Below, piece after piece: positions 46,332-58,783 of a stretch of DNA of 64,000 nucleotides. How positions within the stretch are numbered: position 1 is the first letter of the stretch; each line of letters starts with the position of its first letter. Location: contig NC_086361.1 in NCBI RefSeq assembly GCF_036324505.1, forward strand, positions 5,033,196 through 5,097,195, read 5' to 3'. The position numbers and the translations under genes are program-made. The notes under the pieces were generated by a model, which saw only the letters and a program-made list of their open reading frames with translations, searched no databases and was not told where the DNA came from. This DNA comes from Eleginops maclovinus. Its lineage: Eukaryota; Chordata; Actinopteri; Perciformes; Eleginopidae.

Positions 46332-47231
46332 AGACCTGGGGCATGATGACACAAACAAGAAACTTGACACGACTAACATTTTTGATGAGACACAACAAAA
46401 AGAGCAAAACCTTATCTCAAATCTCCAGAACCCTCAACCCATTTTCAGCTCTGCGCCCAATTTGCAATTCATCTTGGCACCTTTTGAAAGACACTGCACT
46501 CCAAGTAAGACACAGAAATCTGATAGATTCACTTGTTTGCCATTTGCAAAACACTGCCATTAAAAATGCTACACCCATGAACCAATTAACAAATACACAT
46601 GCCTATGACCATAAACACCAACCTCCTTTATTGTTCACTCATCAATCAGGGTGGAAGCATTGCAAAAGGCCATGTAAAAACTCCTTACAATAATAGATAT
46701 ATGGATAGCAGCAAGAGGAAGTGGTGGAGGCAGGATAAGAGAGAGAGGGAGGACAAATTGAAGCCAGTGGAAGAATTATTTGAAGACTAACAGTTGAAGC
46801 TGTATGCCAGTCAGGCCTGTCGGTGCATGATCTTCTGCAGGTTGATCAGGGACAGTGGCCTCCAAGTTTTCCTTTCGATTTACTGTATTTGACCGAGACA
46901 TCATTTCTGTTTAAACTGTAACTGTGCGTTGTGTATGAATGTTGCACCAATTTGTTTTGGAGAACATTAAAAGTATAACAACAGTATGCTTGTGTAGACT
47001 TGAAACCTCTTTGTATGCAGAATTCTCTACGTAAAGAACACCATAAAAGATGAGTGTGTGCTTTTGATTAAGCACAATGGTAGGTGGTTGGACAAAGCGT
47101 CTTGTACCATAAATGAAGTGTGTGCCATTTGGGGCAAAAGTTTGGTTTTGGTAAGTAACCAAGCTTTGGGTGCAGTGCTTCATTTTGCAAGGTAATGAGG
47201 AGTTTTGCACTTTGTGTGTGTGGTTTTGTGA
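46332..47231. other. No recognisable gene
   Basis: Several short frames (46343-46693 plus, 46911-47321 minus) carry no recognisable motif. The sequence is A/T-rich and could be an old, unnamed DNA transposon. I see no TIR pair. Confidence 0.35.
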
Positions 47232-49642
47232 ATTGTGAAAAGTGTTTTGAGAAAATAAGCCCAAATAAATAGGGGTAAAAGAAGGAAGAAAAGTAGTTCC
47301 TTTATTGCATTGTTGAATCAATTATGTGTTTGGGTTTGACCCTTTATGTAAACAGTTTTTGGGTTCATCTGGTAGAGCGTCAGACATCGGGATGAATACA
47401 ACAGTTGGAGGAGTGTAGGGGGGCAGTGCGGGGGAACGGCAAGAAAAAGATAAGGAAGCTGGACTATAATCTATTGTATCCAAAATACTTTTCCCATATT
47501 GTTTATGTCAAATCTTAACCTGCAAACATTAACTACAACTAAAGCTGATCAACACATTTATTGGAGCAAAGGTATAAGGTAGCATGAATTGAAAAGTAGA
47601 GCACTAACCATACAACGATAATAAAGTACAGTACTTGAGTAAATGTACTAACGCTTCAGGGCTTTGAGACTTTTTACTTACAGTTTTAACACCAGGGGTG
47701 ATATGATGCTAGACTCTTCATGTCTCATAGTTATTTTTGTTTTCTGTTGCTCTATGCTGTCAGCGCAGACTGAATGTCCTGGAAAGAATCTGGGAGAGGA
47801 ACTAAAGGGGACTACCCCCCCCCCCCCCCTGGTGGACAATGTCACACATTAAAATAAGATACAATCTGGATGCTCTTGAACCAATCATGATTACGCTTAC
47901 TCTCTTTCTTGCTAAAAGTAGAGTAACAGTAAGTGATTGCTCATAAATATATGTTTCGCAGTAAATAAGCCTGCATTTAGATAAGTATTAGTTTCATTGT
48001 ACTGAATAAATAGAAACATTTATATGTATTCACTGTATACAAACAAACAAAGGGACGGTAGGGGAGAGTGGGTAAGATGAGCCACTTTTTAATTATGTTG
48101 TCCTCTAAGCAAGGAGAAATGAGATAGAGGTCAAATGACAACAACCTTTACTTCAGGATGTCTTCTGTCAATCAGAATTAAAATATCACAAAGAACAATG
48201 AAAATATGTCTAATATATAATCAACCAAAAAGAAAAACATTATTTTTTTATATTTAGATTCGATCAAATTTTCCAAACATTACACACTTAATGTGTATAT
48301 AAATTCAAATGATTATCCTTATTATTGAAGCTCTCAGACCGGCAACATTAAAGCGGCCATAGAAATGTGGAATTTGAACCCGAGCATCAGCGGTGAAATG
48401 AAAGCAGTTACTCCTTTAATGTTCAACGCTTGGATTGATGTCAAAAAGTGAAAGTGGATGGGACACATCAGGTGTGTCCTTAACTAGTGATGAAAAGTGA
48501 TCAAGCAAATCTTGTCAGGTTGCATGCAAGACACCACAGAAAAACTCAGGTAATAATCACTTCCTTTTTCTCAAGAAATGCTCCACAATAACCCCTTGGC
48601 ACTAAGTGGCTGCCTCAATAACCTTTATATCCTGAACAAGTCTGTTTAAATCTTTTGCAATATGCTGCCTGTGATAGTTCCTCTTACCCTCATTGATCTT
48701 ATCATAGAGGAACTCCAAATCTTATCTCTATAAGTTTACACACTTGCTCTTTTCGGAAGAAACTTAAGACTGCTGTCACAAGTCTTCCTTTGCTCATGCC
48801 AAAAAACATAGGAACCAACGGTGAAGGTCATAAACTTGCAAAAGTGTTGTCAAGGTTGCACCGATTAAGAGAGCACAGACTGCAAGCTGTAGCATCTTTG
48901 TATCAAAAGAGGACATTGTGCATGTTTTCATTTTGAATATCCCCACAGCGTAACCGCACGGGACCTTTCTGCTGTCATCAGATAGCAGGGGAAGGCGTAG
49001 CAGGGTGGAGATTACCAGGAAAGACTCATTTTTTAACCATGCAGTCTGATTGAGATGCTTTTATTAGGGCGTGTACCTTAAAGGACATGTTGTAATATTT
49101 CTGTTTGATGTAATCCATTTCTATGTAATTAAATACAAGCTGCAAACTGCATGAACTACCTGTTTTTAAATGTCATTTTATACTGTATTTCTTAATGCTC
49201 TTAATGCCTGTCATTTTGGTAAAGCACTTATAATTGCCTTATGATGAAAGGTGCTGTATGAATAAACTTGCCCTGCCTTACAGAAGGGTGGGGGAGCTGG
49301 TGGAAATGACTAAATATTTTCTCATTATGCTCTACCTAGAAGACATGTGAGGGACTCATGTTTTCTAGGTAGAGCATAAGGTAGTATATTCTGTTGCTGC
49401 TGTTTTATACCTTTAGTCCGCTACAGGTCAGAAGGAAATGTTTTATTTTTTACAGCGCAACTTTCGTTTGACAACATTCATTTGTTTGTAGATTAAAGAC
49501 TACACTGTAGATTGTTGTTTTTCTGCCTTTGACATGATTTCTTGATGGCATATTATAATAATAACAAAAGAGATTTTTTTGCTCGTGAACACATCATGAT
49601 GTAACCAGGGTCAAAGGGTCTCTCACCTCAGACACCTATATT

Positions 49643-50093
49643 GTCATGTCTCGAAAAATAATGTTGTTTTATTTATATTACTTTTCGTCCTGTCCCTGTT
49701 TCAGGTCTCTGTGCTCCCTGCCCCAGTGTGTCTCCCTCTTTTGTGATTGTCTACCCCACCCTGATTGTTTTCACCTGTGTCTCCTCACCTTGTGTATATA
49801 TTCTCCTCGTCTCCCCTGTTCCAATGCCAGTTGGTCATGTGTGAACGTCCGACATCTAGCCCCAGGCTCATGTATACTCCTAGACCCTTGTCTCAGTTAC
49901 ATTTTTTCCCTCATATGAGTGTTTTTTGTTTCGTAGTCTTTAGTTCAGGTTTTTTCCCTCGAAAGAGTGTTTTTTTGTATGTGAAAGCCATTGTACAAAG
50001 GTCAATCCAGTAAAAGGAGTTTTCCTGAAACCCCTTGTCTCTGAGTCGTGCGTTTGGGTTTATGCCCGTAAGTTCACCCCTTGACATATATAT
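49643..50093 (+). repeat. Dispersed LTR-like repeat, unit A copy
   Basis: Runs from TGTCATGTCTCG to CCCCTTGACA, with CCTGATTGTTTTCACCTGTG, TGTATATATTCTCC and a GTCGTGCGTTTGGG motif near the end. Related to the minus copy at 45935 and duplicated at 56037. The 90-aa frame inside has no recognisable domain. Confidence 0.5.
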
Positions 50094-50490
50094 TAACATT
50101 AGGTTCTTAATACAGAGGTTTCCTGTATATCACCAAAAGTTGATTCTCGAGAACAAAATAGAAATCTCAGATGTAAAACGTTTCTGTCAAATCCTCCAGG
50201 TGTATTTAACTTGTGGACTCTTGTCAAATGGAGAAATTTCTAACTGTTTGCTTGTTTTGGTAAAGAAAATATTTTTAGTTTTTTACTTTAAAGTCTGTTA
50301 ACGTGCACAGAACATCTGATGGCAGATTTAAAAGATTATTTTCATGTTTAATAAAAACTACAGAAATAAGAATATATATTTAAGGAGAGTCAATTCATAA
50401 TATTTCCAGACCTGTTGTGTACCAATCACATGGACAGCACAACAACAGGAAACTGTTTTTATAATACTTTTAAATGCAACTACATTTTTG

Positions 50491-50610
50491 CTACTGATAA
50501 GTCATTAGTCGCTGGATATATTGAAGGGGCATGTCTAAATTGTAAGCCCTTGTTCCCTCCATTATGGGATTTAATTCCTGAACTGCATTAGGATCCAAGT
50601 CCTTGCTGCC
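50491..50610 (-). pseudogene. Duplicated last exon of the putative host gene, unit A
   Basis: Acceptor TTTTTGCAG before 50610, then 39 open codons beginning GSKDLDPNAVQELNP and ending MTYQ followed by TAG. It is identical in layout to 56884-57003. In unit A only 30 bp of the preceding exon (51101-51130) remain, so this copy has lost its upstream gene. Confidence 0.55.
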
Positions 50611-50961
50611 CTGCAAAAAGTAGGAAAAAATGTAACCCAAACAACTTTAAATTGACATTACTTTACTATAACATAGGAAATACAAAAAAGGTGACTTATT
50701 TTGTGCTTTTTTTCAACAAAAATAATATTAATATATCACAAACAACAGGGTGCAGTTACATTCATGCCAGCAATCTGAACAGAACTGCAGTTAACCAATA
50801 TGTGCTTGGCAAAAAACAAGGATGAAAATACTGATACTTGTCAAATTGTCCACCTTTATCTCTCTGTCTGTGCTTTAATACCGTGCTGCTCCGTGTGTTT
50901 GGACAGAGGAGGCTGTGGGCGCTGCCTGGACATCAGCCCCTCCTGGAACATCTCTGGCAGT

Positions 50962-50982
50962 GGGGGGGGGGGGGGGGGGGGG
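50962..50982 (+). repeat. Poly-G tract, expanded in unit A
   Basis: 21 G residues here versus 8 at the matching site in unit B (about 57355-57362). Confidence 0.9.
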
Positions 50983-51477
50983 TTTGAAGAGTGAAGAAGA
51001 CCTGTCTGCAATCCTGACATAAGTAACAACAATATATATTTAGTTGTTTTTTAAAAGCAGTTTATTTCACTACAGTATTCCAAGAGGAACAGCCACTTAC
51101 AGCAGCAGGCCCGGGCTCTGCTGGAGGGGGATTGTGAAAAGTGTTTTGAGAAAATAAGCCCAAATAAATAGGGGTAAAAGAAGGAAGAAAAGTAGTTCCT
51201 TTATTGCATTGTTGAATCAATTATGTGTTTGGGTTTGACCCTTTATGTAAACAGTCTTTGGGTTCATCTGGTAGAGCGTCAGACATCGGGATGAATACAA
51301 CAGGAGGAGTGTAGGGGCGCAGTGCGGGGGAACGGCAAGAAAAAGATAAGGAAGCTGGACTATAATCTATTGTATCCAAAATACTTTTCCCATATTGTTT
51401 ATGTCAAATCTTAACCTGCAAACATTAACTACAACTAAAGCTGATCAACACATTTATTGGAGCAAAGGTATAAGGTA

Positions 51478-54145
51478 GCCAAACTTGGCCCGCGGCCGAT
51501 TATATTTGGCCCGTGCCTTCCCGCACTGTCCCACCATAAACGATCGGAAGCTCTCGTTGAAAATTATTTATTGGCGCACTACCAAAGCTGCCTCCAGTCA
51601 GCTCTTAGCTATCTGATAATGCCCAAAACCAGTGAGTGAAAGGATGGAGCGTAGTAGGCTGTGGCACACAGACAAACGAAAATTTAAAAAAACTTGGGAA
51701 CAGGACTATTTTTTTACCGAGGTGGATTCCAATGCAGTGTGTCTGGTATGTAAGCAGAGGGTCGCTGTTTCAAAGGAATACAACATTCGCCGTCACTATC
51801 TAACTAAGCATGCGGCTGAGTTCGCAAAGTACACTGGAGAACATCGCAAGGTCAAGTTAGCAGACTTGCTAACAAAGCTAACCACCCAGCAGCGAACTCT
51901 ACTTCAGCCGTCGACTGCACAAGAAAATGCCACTCGGGCTAGTTATCGCATTAGCAATGCAATCGTGAGAAGTGGGAGAGCTTTTGCAGCGGGTGATTTC
52001 GTCAAGGAGTGTTTGACAATAGCTGCCCAAGATGTGTGTCCAAATCAGATGCGTGTATTTTCTCAAATTAGCCTGTCACGGAACACTGTCACCCGCCGCG
52101 TTGAGGACATGGCCGAAGACGTTCGAGGTCAGATAGCCCAAAGAGCAAGTCACTTTTCTGCCTTCTCCATTGCGTGCGATGAAAGCACCGACGTGTCCGA
52201 CTCAGCACAGTTGCTGGTGTTTTTGCGAGGCGTCAATGAGGACTTTGAAGTGTGTCAAGAACTAGCGGGCCTTGAAACATTGAAAGGGACAACAAAAGGT
52301 GTGGATATTTTTATGGCAGTGGAGCGAGTTCTGGACAAGAACGGTTTGAAGTGGGAAACCCTATCTGGCATCACGACTGATGGAGCCCCCGCCATGGTCG
52401 GTAAGCGAGCAGGGCTAACTGCACTTGTGTCGGACAAGGTCTCCGAGTTTGGTGGCTCGATTTTAAAGTACCATTGTATTTTGCATCAGGAGCAACTGTG
52501 CGCTAAAAACATGGGCTTGAAAAACGTAATGCAGGATGTCGTCGCCATTGTCAACAATATTCGCTCAAAGGCCCTCTCACACCGTCAATTCAAAGCTCTG
52601 CTTGAAGAGATGGATGCCCAGTATGGTGATGTATTGTACCATCAGGAGGTGCGGTGGTTGAGCCGTGGGAAAGTTTTGCGGCGTTTCTTTGATCTGCGCG
52701 AGGAAATAAGAGAGTTTCAAGCCACGAAGACGAACAACATCCAATTGCCCACGGACAGTCACTGGCTTGCAGACCTGGCTTTTCTTGTGGACATCACAGA
52801 GCTGCTGAATATCCTTAATCTTCAGCTCCAAGGGAGAGACCAGATGATCACGCAGATGTATGACCATGTCAAAGCCTTCAAGCAAAAGCTCCAGCTGCTT
52901 AGCAGACATCTTTCAACAGGTGAGATCTAACTTTAATATTTTATTGAACATAAAACAATGTATTACGCTTGTTGTCACAACCATGCTATCATAGATATAT
53001 TGTTTGTGATGCATGCATACTTTGTGTTGGTGGAAAATAGATGTTCTTTTTAAAACCACTAAACCAGGCATTAAATCCAAAACAGTAGTTGTATTGCTTT
53101 TCATAGTCTACTGCAGCCATAAACAAAACAAAATATATCCCCTGCCCACCATTTGATTGATGATTGGTATTTCATTTCATTTCATGAACAACCTTGCATC
53201 TTACATTGCTGCTTTTGTCTTTGTGTCTGTATTTTCAGGAAATTTGGCACATTTCCCCAGCCTCAGAGAAGTTGGGTTGATGGAGGAAGACACACCAAAA
53301 TACCTCAACATTCTCAACAATCTTGAGGTGGAGTTCGACCATCGCTTTGAAGATTTTCGTGGAAATACAACAGCATTTGAGCTGTTTGCTCAACCTTTTT
53401 CTGTGAATGTGGATGCAGTCAGTGAGGAGCTTCAAATGGAACTTTTGGAACTTCAGTCTGATTCAGACCTCCATAGCAGGTTCAGAGAGCTTTCCTTACA
53501 AGATTTTTACAGGTCTATTCCCGCACACAGATATGGCAAGATCCGCAAACATGCCCAGGTTATGTTATCCCTCTTTGGAAGTACTTATGTCTGTGAGCAG
53601 GCTTTCAGCCTTATGAATCTTAACAAGTCGAAACTGAGGAATGCTTTATCTGACTCTCACCTACATGACATTCTCACTTTGTCAGTTAGTCAGCTTGAAC
53701 CTGATATTGAGAGGCTTTTAAAAACCAAGAACAGGCTTCATGTTTCCCACTGATTGGACTACTACAGGCAGAATATGTAGGCCTGCCCTAGGCCCCCATT
53801 GTGTCACCTGGGAGTATGGTAGGCCCAAGGACTGGTAATGTTCCACACCTGTCCACAAATATTTCATAGTGCTTCAGTTATTTTTTTAATTTAAAGAAGC
53901 CAGATCGATGTTATGAAATGTTATTGACCTAAATGTGAAGCACAATAAACAGTGCAATTCATTTTTCAAAATGAGTTTGTGATATAGTGTTTATTTTGCA
54001 CACGTATGCTTAACTTACACACGTAATGTACTGCACTCATATATTTACCGCACACTTAATGTACTGCAAAATTATCATTTTGGCCCTCGGCCCTCCCCTC
54101 ACGTCCAATTTTGGCCCTCCATCGGGAAGTATTTGGGCACCCCTG
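51478..54145 (+). mobile_element. hAT transposon (GTF2IRD2-like), left end deleted
   Basis: The right end, inverted, reads CAGGGGTGCCCAAATACTTC; the left end starts at GCCAAACTTGGCCCGCGGCC, lacking the first roughly 8 bp. The right flank CTCTATAC corresponds to unit A position 47750, but the left flank joins at 47583, so 166 bp of flank and the terminal bases are missing. Both subterminal regions carry TTGGCCC motifs. The transposase gene is intact. Confidence 0.88.
51644..53753 (+). CDS. hAT transposase, GTF2IRD2/ZBED-like, two exons, open
   Basis: Exon 1 is 51644-52919 and exon 2 is 53239-53753, with a GTGAGA donor and a TTTTCAG acceptor; the split codon restores Gly and 596 residues result. 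Domains: BED-like finger (AVCLVCKQRVAVSKEYNIRR, then HYLTKH), RNase H-like core (SIACDESTDVSDSAQL, GITTDGAPAMVGKRAGL, YHCILHQEQLCAK, VRWLSRGKVL), and dimerisation region (LFGSTYVCEQAFSLMNLNKS). The in-frame GTG and codons before 51644 are less likely to be the start. No stop or shift was found. The element's missing end means that this copy cannot be excised even though the protein could act on others. Confidence 0.92.
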
Positions 54146-56036
54146 CTCTATACTGTCAGAGCAGACTGAATGTCCTGGAAAGAATCTGGGAGAGGAACTA
54201 AAGGGGACTACCCCCCCCCCCCCTGGTGGACAATGTCACACATTAAAATAAGATACAATCTGGATGCTCTTGAATCAATCATGCTTACGCTTACTCTCTT
54301 TCTTGCTAAAAGTAGAGTAACAGTAAGTGATTGCTCATAAATATATGTTTCGCAGTAAATAAGCCTGCATTTAGATAAGTATTAGTTTCATTGTACTGAA
54401 TAAATAGAAACATTTATATGTATTCATTGTATACAAACAAACAAAGGGACGGTAGGGGAGAGTGGGTAAGATGAGCCACTTTTTACTTATGTTGTCCTCT
54501 AAGCAAGGAGAAATGAGATAGAGGTCAAATGACAACAACCTTTACTTCAGGATGTCTTCTGTCAATCAGAATTAAAATATCACAAAGAACAATGAAAATA
54601 TGTCTAATATATAATCAACCAAAAAGAAAAACATTATTTTTTTATATTTAGATTCGATCAAATTTTCCAAACATTACACACTTAATGTGTATATAAATTC
54701 AAATGATTATCCTTATTATTGAAGCTCTCAGGCCGGCAACATTAAAGCGGCCATAGAAATGTGGAATTTGAACCCGAGCATCAGCGGTGAAATGAAAGCA
54801 GTTACTCCTTTAATGTTCAACGCTTGGATTGATGTCAAAAAGTGAAAGTGGATGGGACATATCAGGTGTGTCCTTAACTAGTGATGAAAAGTGATCATAA
54901 AAATCTTGTCAGGTTCCATGCAAGACACCACAGAAAAACTCAGGTAATAATCACTTCCTTTTTCTCAAGAAATGCTCCACAATAACCCCTTGGCACTAAG
55001 TGGCTGCCTCAATAACCTTTATATCCTGAACAAGTCTGTTTAAATCTTTTGCAATATGCTGCCTGTGATAGTTCCTCTTACCCTCATTGATCTTATCATA
55101 GAGGAACTCCAAATCTTATCTCTATAAGTTTACACACTTGCTCTTTTCGGAAGAAACTTAAGACTGCTGTCACAAGTCTTCCTTTGTTCATGCCAAAAAA
55201 CATAGGAACCAACGGTGAAGGTCATAAACTTGCAAAAGTGTTGTCAAGGTTGCACCGATTAAGAGAGCACAGACTGCAAGCTGTAGCATCTTTGTATCAA
55301 AAGAGGACATTGTGCATGTTTTCATTTTGAATATCCCCACAGCGTAACCGCACGGGACCTTTCTGCTGTCATCAGATAGCAGGGGAAGGCGTAGCAGGGT
55401 GGAGATTACCAGGGAAGACTCATTTTTTAACCATGCACTCTGATTGAGATGCTTTTATTAGGGCGTGTACCTTAAAGGACATGTTGTAATATTTCTGTTT
55501 GATGTAATCCATTTCTATGTAATTAAATACAAGCTGCAAACTGCATGAACTACCTGTTTTTAAATGTCATTTTATACTGTATTTCTTAATGCTCTCAATG
55601 CCTGTCATTTTGGTAAAGCACTTATAATTGCCTTATGATGAAAGGTGCTGTATGAATAAACTTGCCCTGCCTTACAGAAGGGTGGGGGAGCTGGTGGAAA
55701 TGACTAAATATTTTCTCATTATGCTCTACCTAGAAGACATGTGAGGGACTCATGTTTTCTAGGTAGAGCATAAGGTAGTATATTCTGTTGCTGCTGTTTT
55801 ATACCTTTAGTCCGCTACAGGTCAGAAGGAAATGTTTTATTTTTTACAGCGCAACTTTCGTTTGACAACGTTCATTTGTTTGTAGATTAAAGACTACACT
55901 GTAGATTGTTGTTTTTCTGCCTTTGACATGATTTCTTGATGGCATATTATAATAATAACAAAAGAGATTTTTTTGCTCGTGAACACATCATGATGTAACC
56001 AGGGTCAAAGGGTCTCTCACCTCAGACACCTATATT

Positions 56037-56487
56037 GTCATGTCTCGAAAAATAATGTTGTTTTATTTATATTACTTTTCGTCCTGTCCCTGTTTCAGGT
56101 CTCTGTGCTCCCTGCCCCAGTGTGTCTCCCTCTTTTGTGATTGTCTACCCCACCCTGATTGTTTTCACCTGTGTCTCCTCACCTTGTGTATATATTCTCC
56201 TCGTCTCCCCTGTTCCAATGCCAGTTCGTCATGTGTGAACGTCCGACATCTAGCCCCAGGCTCATGTATACTCCTAGACCCTTGTCTCAGTTACATTTTT
56301 TCCCTCATATGAGTGGTTTTTGTTTCGTAGTCTTTAGTTCAGGTTTTTCCCTCGAAAGAGTGTTTTTTTGTATGTGAAAGCCATTGTACAAAGGTCAATC
56401 CAGTAAAAGGAGTTTTCCTGAAACCCCTTGTCTCTGAGTCGTGCGTTTGGGTTCATGCCCGTAAGTTCACCCCTTGACATATATATT
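56037..56487 (+). repeat. Dispersed LTR-like repeat, unit B copy
   Basis: Near-identical to 49643-50093 because it lies in the duplicated unit; a few substitutions (for example CAGTTCGTC versus CAGTTGGTC) distinguish them. Confidence 0.5.
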
Positions 56488-56883
56488 AACATTAGGTTCT
56501 TAATACAGAGGTTTCCTGTATATCACCAAAAGTTGATTCTCGAGAACAAAATAGAAATCTCAGATGTAAAACGTTTCTGTCAAATCCTCCAGGTGTATTT
56601 AACTTGTGGACTCTTGTCAAATGGAGAAATTTCTAACTGTTTGCTTGTTTTGGTAAAGAAAATATTTTTAGTTTTTTACTTTAAAGTCTGTTAACGTGCA
56701 CAGAACATCTGATGGCAGATTTAAAAGATTATTTTCATGTTTAATAAAAACTACAGAAATAAGAATATATATTTAAGGAGAGTCAATTCATAATATTTCC
56801 AGACCTGTTGTGTACCAATCACATGGACAGCACAACAACAGGAAACTGTTTTTATAATACTTTTAAATGCAACTACATTTTTG

Positions 56884-57722
56884 CTACTGATAAGTCATTA
56901 GTCGCTGGATATATTGAAGGGGCATGTCTAAATTGTAAGCCCTTGTTCCCTCCATTATGGGATTTAATTCCTGAACTGCATTAGGATCCAAGTCCTTGCT
57001 GCCCTGCAAAAAGTAGGAAAAAATGTAACCCAAACAACTTTAAATGTACATTACTTTACTATAACATAGGAAATACAAAAAAGGTGACTTATTTTGTGCT
57101 TTTTTTCAACAAAAATAATATTAATATATCACAAACAACAGGGTGCAGTTACATTCATGCCAGCAATCTGAACAGAACTGCAGTCAACCAATATGTGCTT
57201 GGCAAAAAACAAGGATGAAAATACTGATACTTGTCAAATTGTCCACCTTTATCTCTCTGTCTGTGCTTTAATACCGTGCTGCTCCGTGTGTTTGGACAGA
57301 GGAGGCTGTGGGCGCTGCCTGGACATCAGCCCCTCCTGGAACATCTCTAGCAGTGGGGGGGGTTTGAAGAGTGAAGAAGACCTGTCTGCAATCCTGACAC
57401 AAGTAACAACAATATATATTTAGTCGTTTTTTAAAAGCAGTTTATTTCACTACAGTATTCCAAGAGGAACAGCCACTTACAGCAGCAGGCCCGGGCTCTG
57501 CTGGAGGGGGATAGTGCACAGCGCCAGGCGGGAAGTAGGGGAACAACATGGGGGGTCCCCGCATGCCATCGTTGTAAAGCCCATCAGGCATGGGGGGCAG
57601 CCATGTCATATTGAAGAGGAGGCTTGGACATGGAGCATATCTGCCGGGGAAAGGAGTGGACATCCTGAAGGGGAAGTGGCTCATAGGCACAGTCTGACCA
57701 AGCTCATCGAAGTAAGGACCAT
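56884..57722 (-). CDS. Last two exons of an unidentified, possibly host, gene
   Basis: Exon 57722-57481: acceptor TTTCTTCCAG, then 80 codons (GPYFDELGQTVPMSHFPF, NMTWLPPMPDGLYNDGM, LFPYFPPGAVHYPPP), donor GTAAGT. Exon 57003-56884: acceptor TTTTTGCAG, 39 codons (GSKDLDPNAVQELNPIMEGT, ending MTYQ) and TAG. Both are phase 0 at the join. Reading through the donor instead would end at WNTVVK with AATAAA overlapping the stop, an alternative 3' end. The protein end is Pro-, Gly- and aromatic-rich; I do not recognise the family. Upstream exons would lie to the right, across an intron holding the retroelements. Confidence 0.55.
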
Positions 57723-58766
57723 CTGGAAGAAAAAGGTAAGACTTTATAAAATTCATTTCTAATCTTACATTTTTTGTCTAAAGTTTCATTGTATTATTTT
57801 TGATTGGTGTTTTAATGTGAGGTAATTTTTACGCCATATTTATATTCCAGGCATCAATTCTATCTAAAATGGCAAATCATCATATACACAATAACATAAC
57901 AAGGGCTGAAACCTTCATTATTTATGAATTCGCCAATTACTTTACTATTAATATTATTTTTTGACATCTTCAAATTGCTTGTTTCGTAGATCCAACCCCC
58001 CAAAATACTGAATTGTGTGATAGAAGTGCAGATCCTTTACTAAATAGCAATACCAAACTTAAAAAACTATAAGTTAAAGCTATGCATTGAAAACCTTGGT
58101 GAAACCCATAGCTTGCACTTTGCGCAAGTATTGTCAGCTAAATCTAAAGTATACAGTACATGTAAGTATCATAAGTAAGCCTACAATTCTACAAAACCAA
58201 TAAAGACCTGTGAGAGTTTTATGAAAGCATCTTGAGTGTACTGATGATGCTGAATTAATATTGATGCTATATTTATGTGTACTTCGCATTTCACTGCTGT
58301 ATGTGTTTAAGTTTGTGCTAATTTTAACGTTCTATATTGTGGAGTACAATCTACAGGAATGCATACTATGAAATCATCATTTATAAATGTTTTCAGATGT
58401 ATAAATGTATTCAGAGGGAAAGATTTGCCTTTAACATAATGCTTTGCTTTTTTTCTTACAAATTTAACTTAAATTGATTCATCTTAGATACATTTTTGAT
58501 AACCTCGTTGATTAATAATCAACACTTTGAAGCTCTAAACACTAAACTATATTTAGATGTAGTTAGTTTTTTTAATGATCTATTCTCTTACGTTAAGAAA
58601 TGATATCAATTTGATGTGTTTTCACTTTACTGTTCCTTGCTGTGTAATTCCATTTCCATTACATTAAACTGAAATATTTAAATATAGAAAGAAAAGAAAG
58701 AAAGACAGAGAGATAGATTTATCAGCAAACTATCCGTCGTTTTTCGCGCCACTCCCCTACAACATT
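57723..58766. other. Intron-like, A/T-rich sequence
   Basis: No exon-like frame, TIR or repeat family recognised, apart from a short GAAA-rich stretch near 58688-58710. It probably is part of the intron upstream of the exon at 57481-57722. Confidence 0.4.
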
Positions 58767-58783
58767 TGTGTGTGCGCGAGTAC

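Larger units (their letters stand above)
47232..51130 (+). repeat. Tandem duplication, unit A (3.9 kb)
   Basis: 47232-47583 matches 51131-51479, and 47750-51130 matches 54146-57510, nearly base for base. Unit A ends in CTGGAGGGGG and is joined directly to the start of unit B (ATTGTGAAAAGTG); the two breakpoints share only AT. It contains the second-to-last and last coding pieces of the putative host gene (50491-50610 and 51101-51130) and a dispersed repeat. Confidence 0.93.
51131..57510 (+). repeat. Tandem duplication, unit B (6.4 kb, with hAT insertion)
   Basis: Second copy of the 47232 unit. Differences from unit A are scattered single bases, a hAT insertion (51478-54145), loss of the 166 bp that correspond to 47584-47749, and shorter homopolymers. 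At its right end the sequence continues into the full exon at 57481-57722, so unit B carries the original right junction. Confidence 0.93.

Noticed and set aside
49646..50013. 90-aa and 82-aa frames, duplicated at 56040-56377
   Set aside because: They lie in a dispersed non-coding repeat; conservation comes from the recent duplication.
57275..57395. Extra exon between the two host-gene exons (minus strand, acceptor ATTGCAG near 57395)
   Set aside because: Its frame does not join either neighbour without a stop, and the G-run length varies; direct joining of the two outer exons is in phase.
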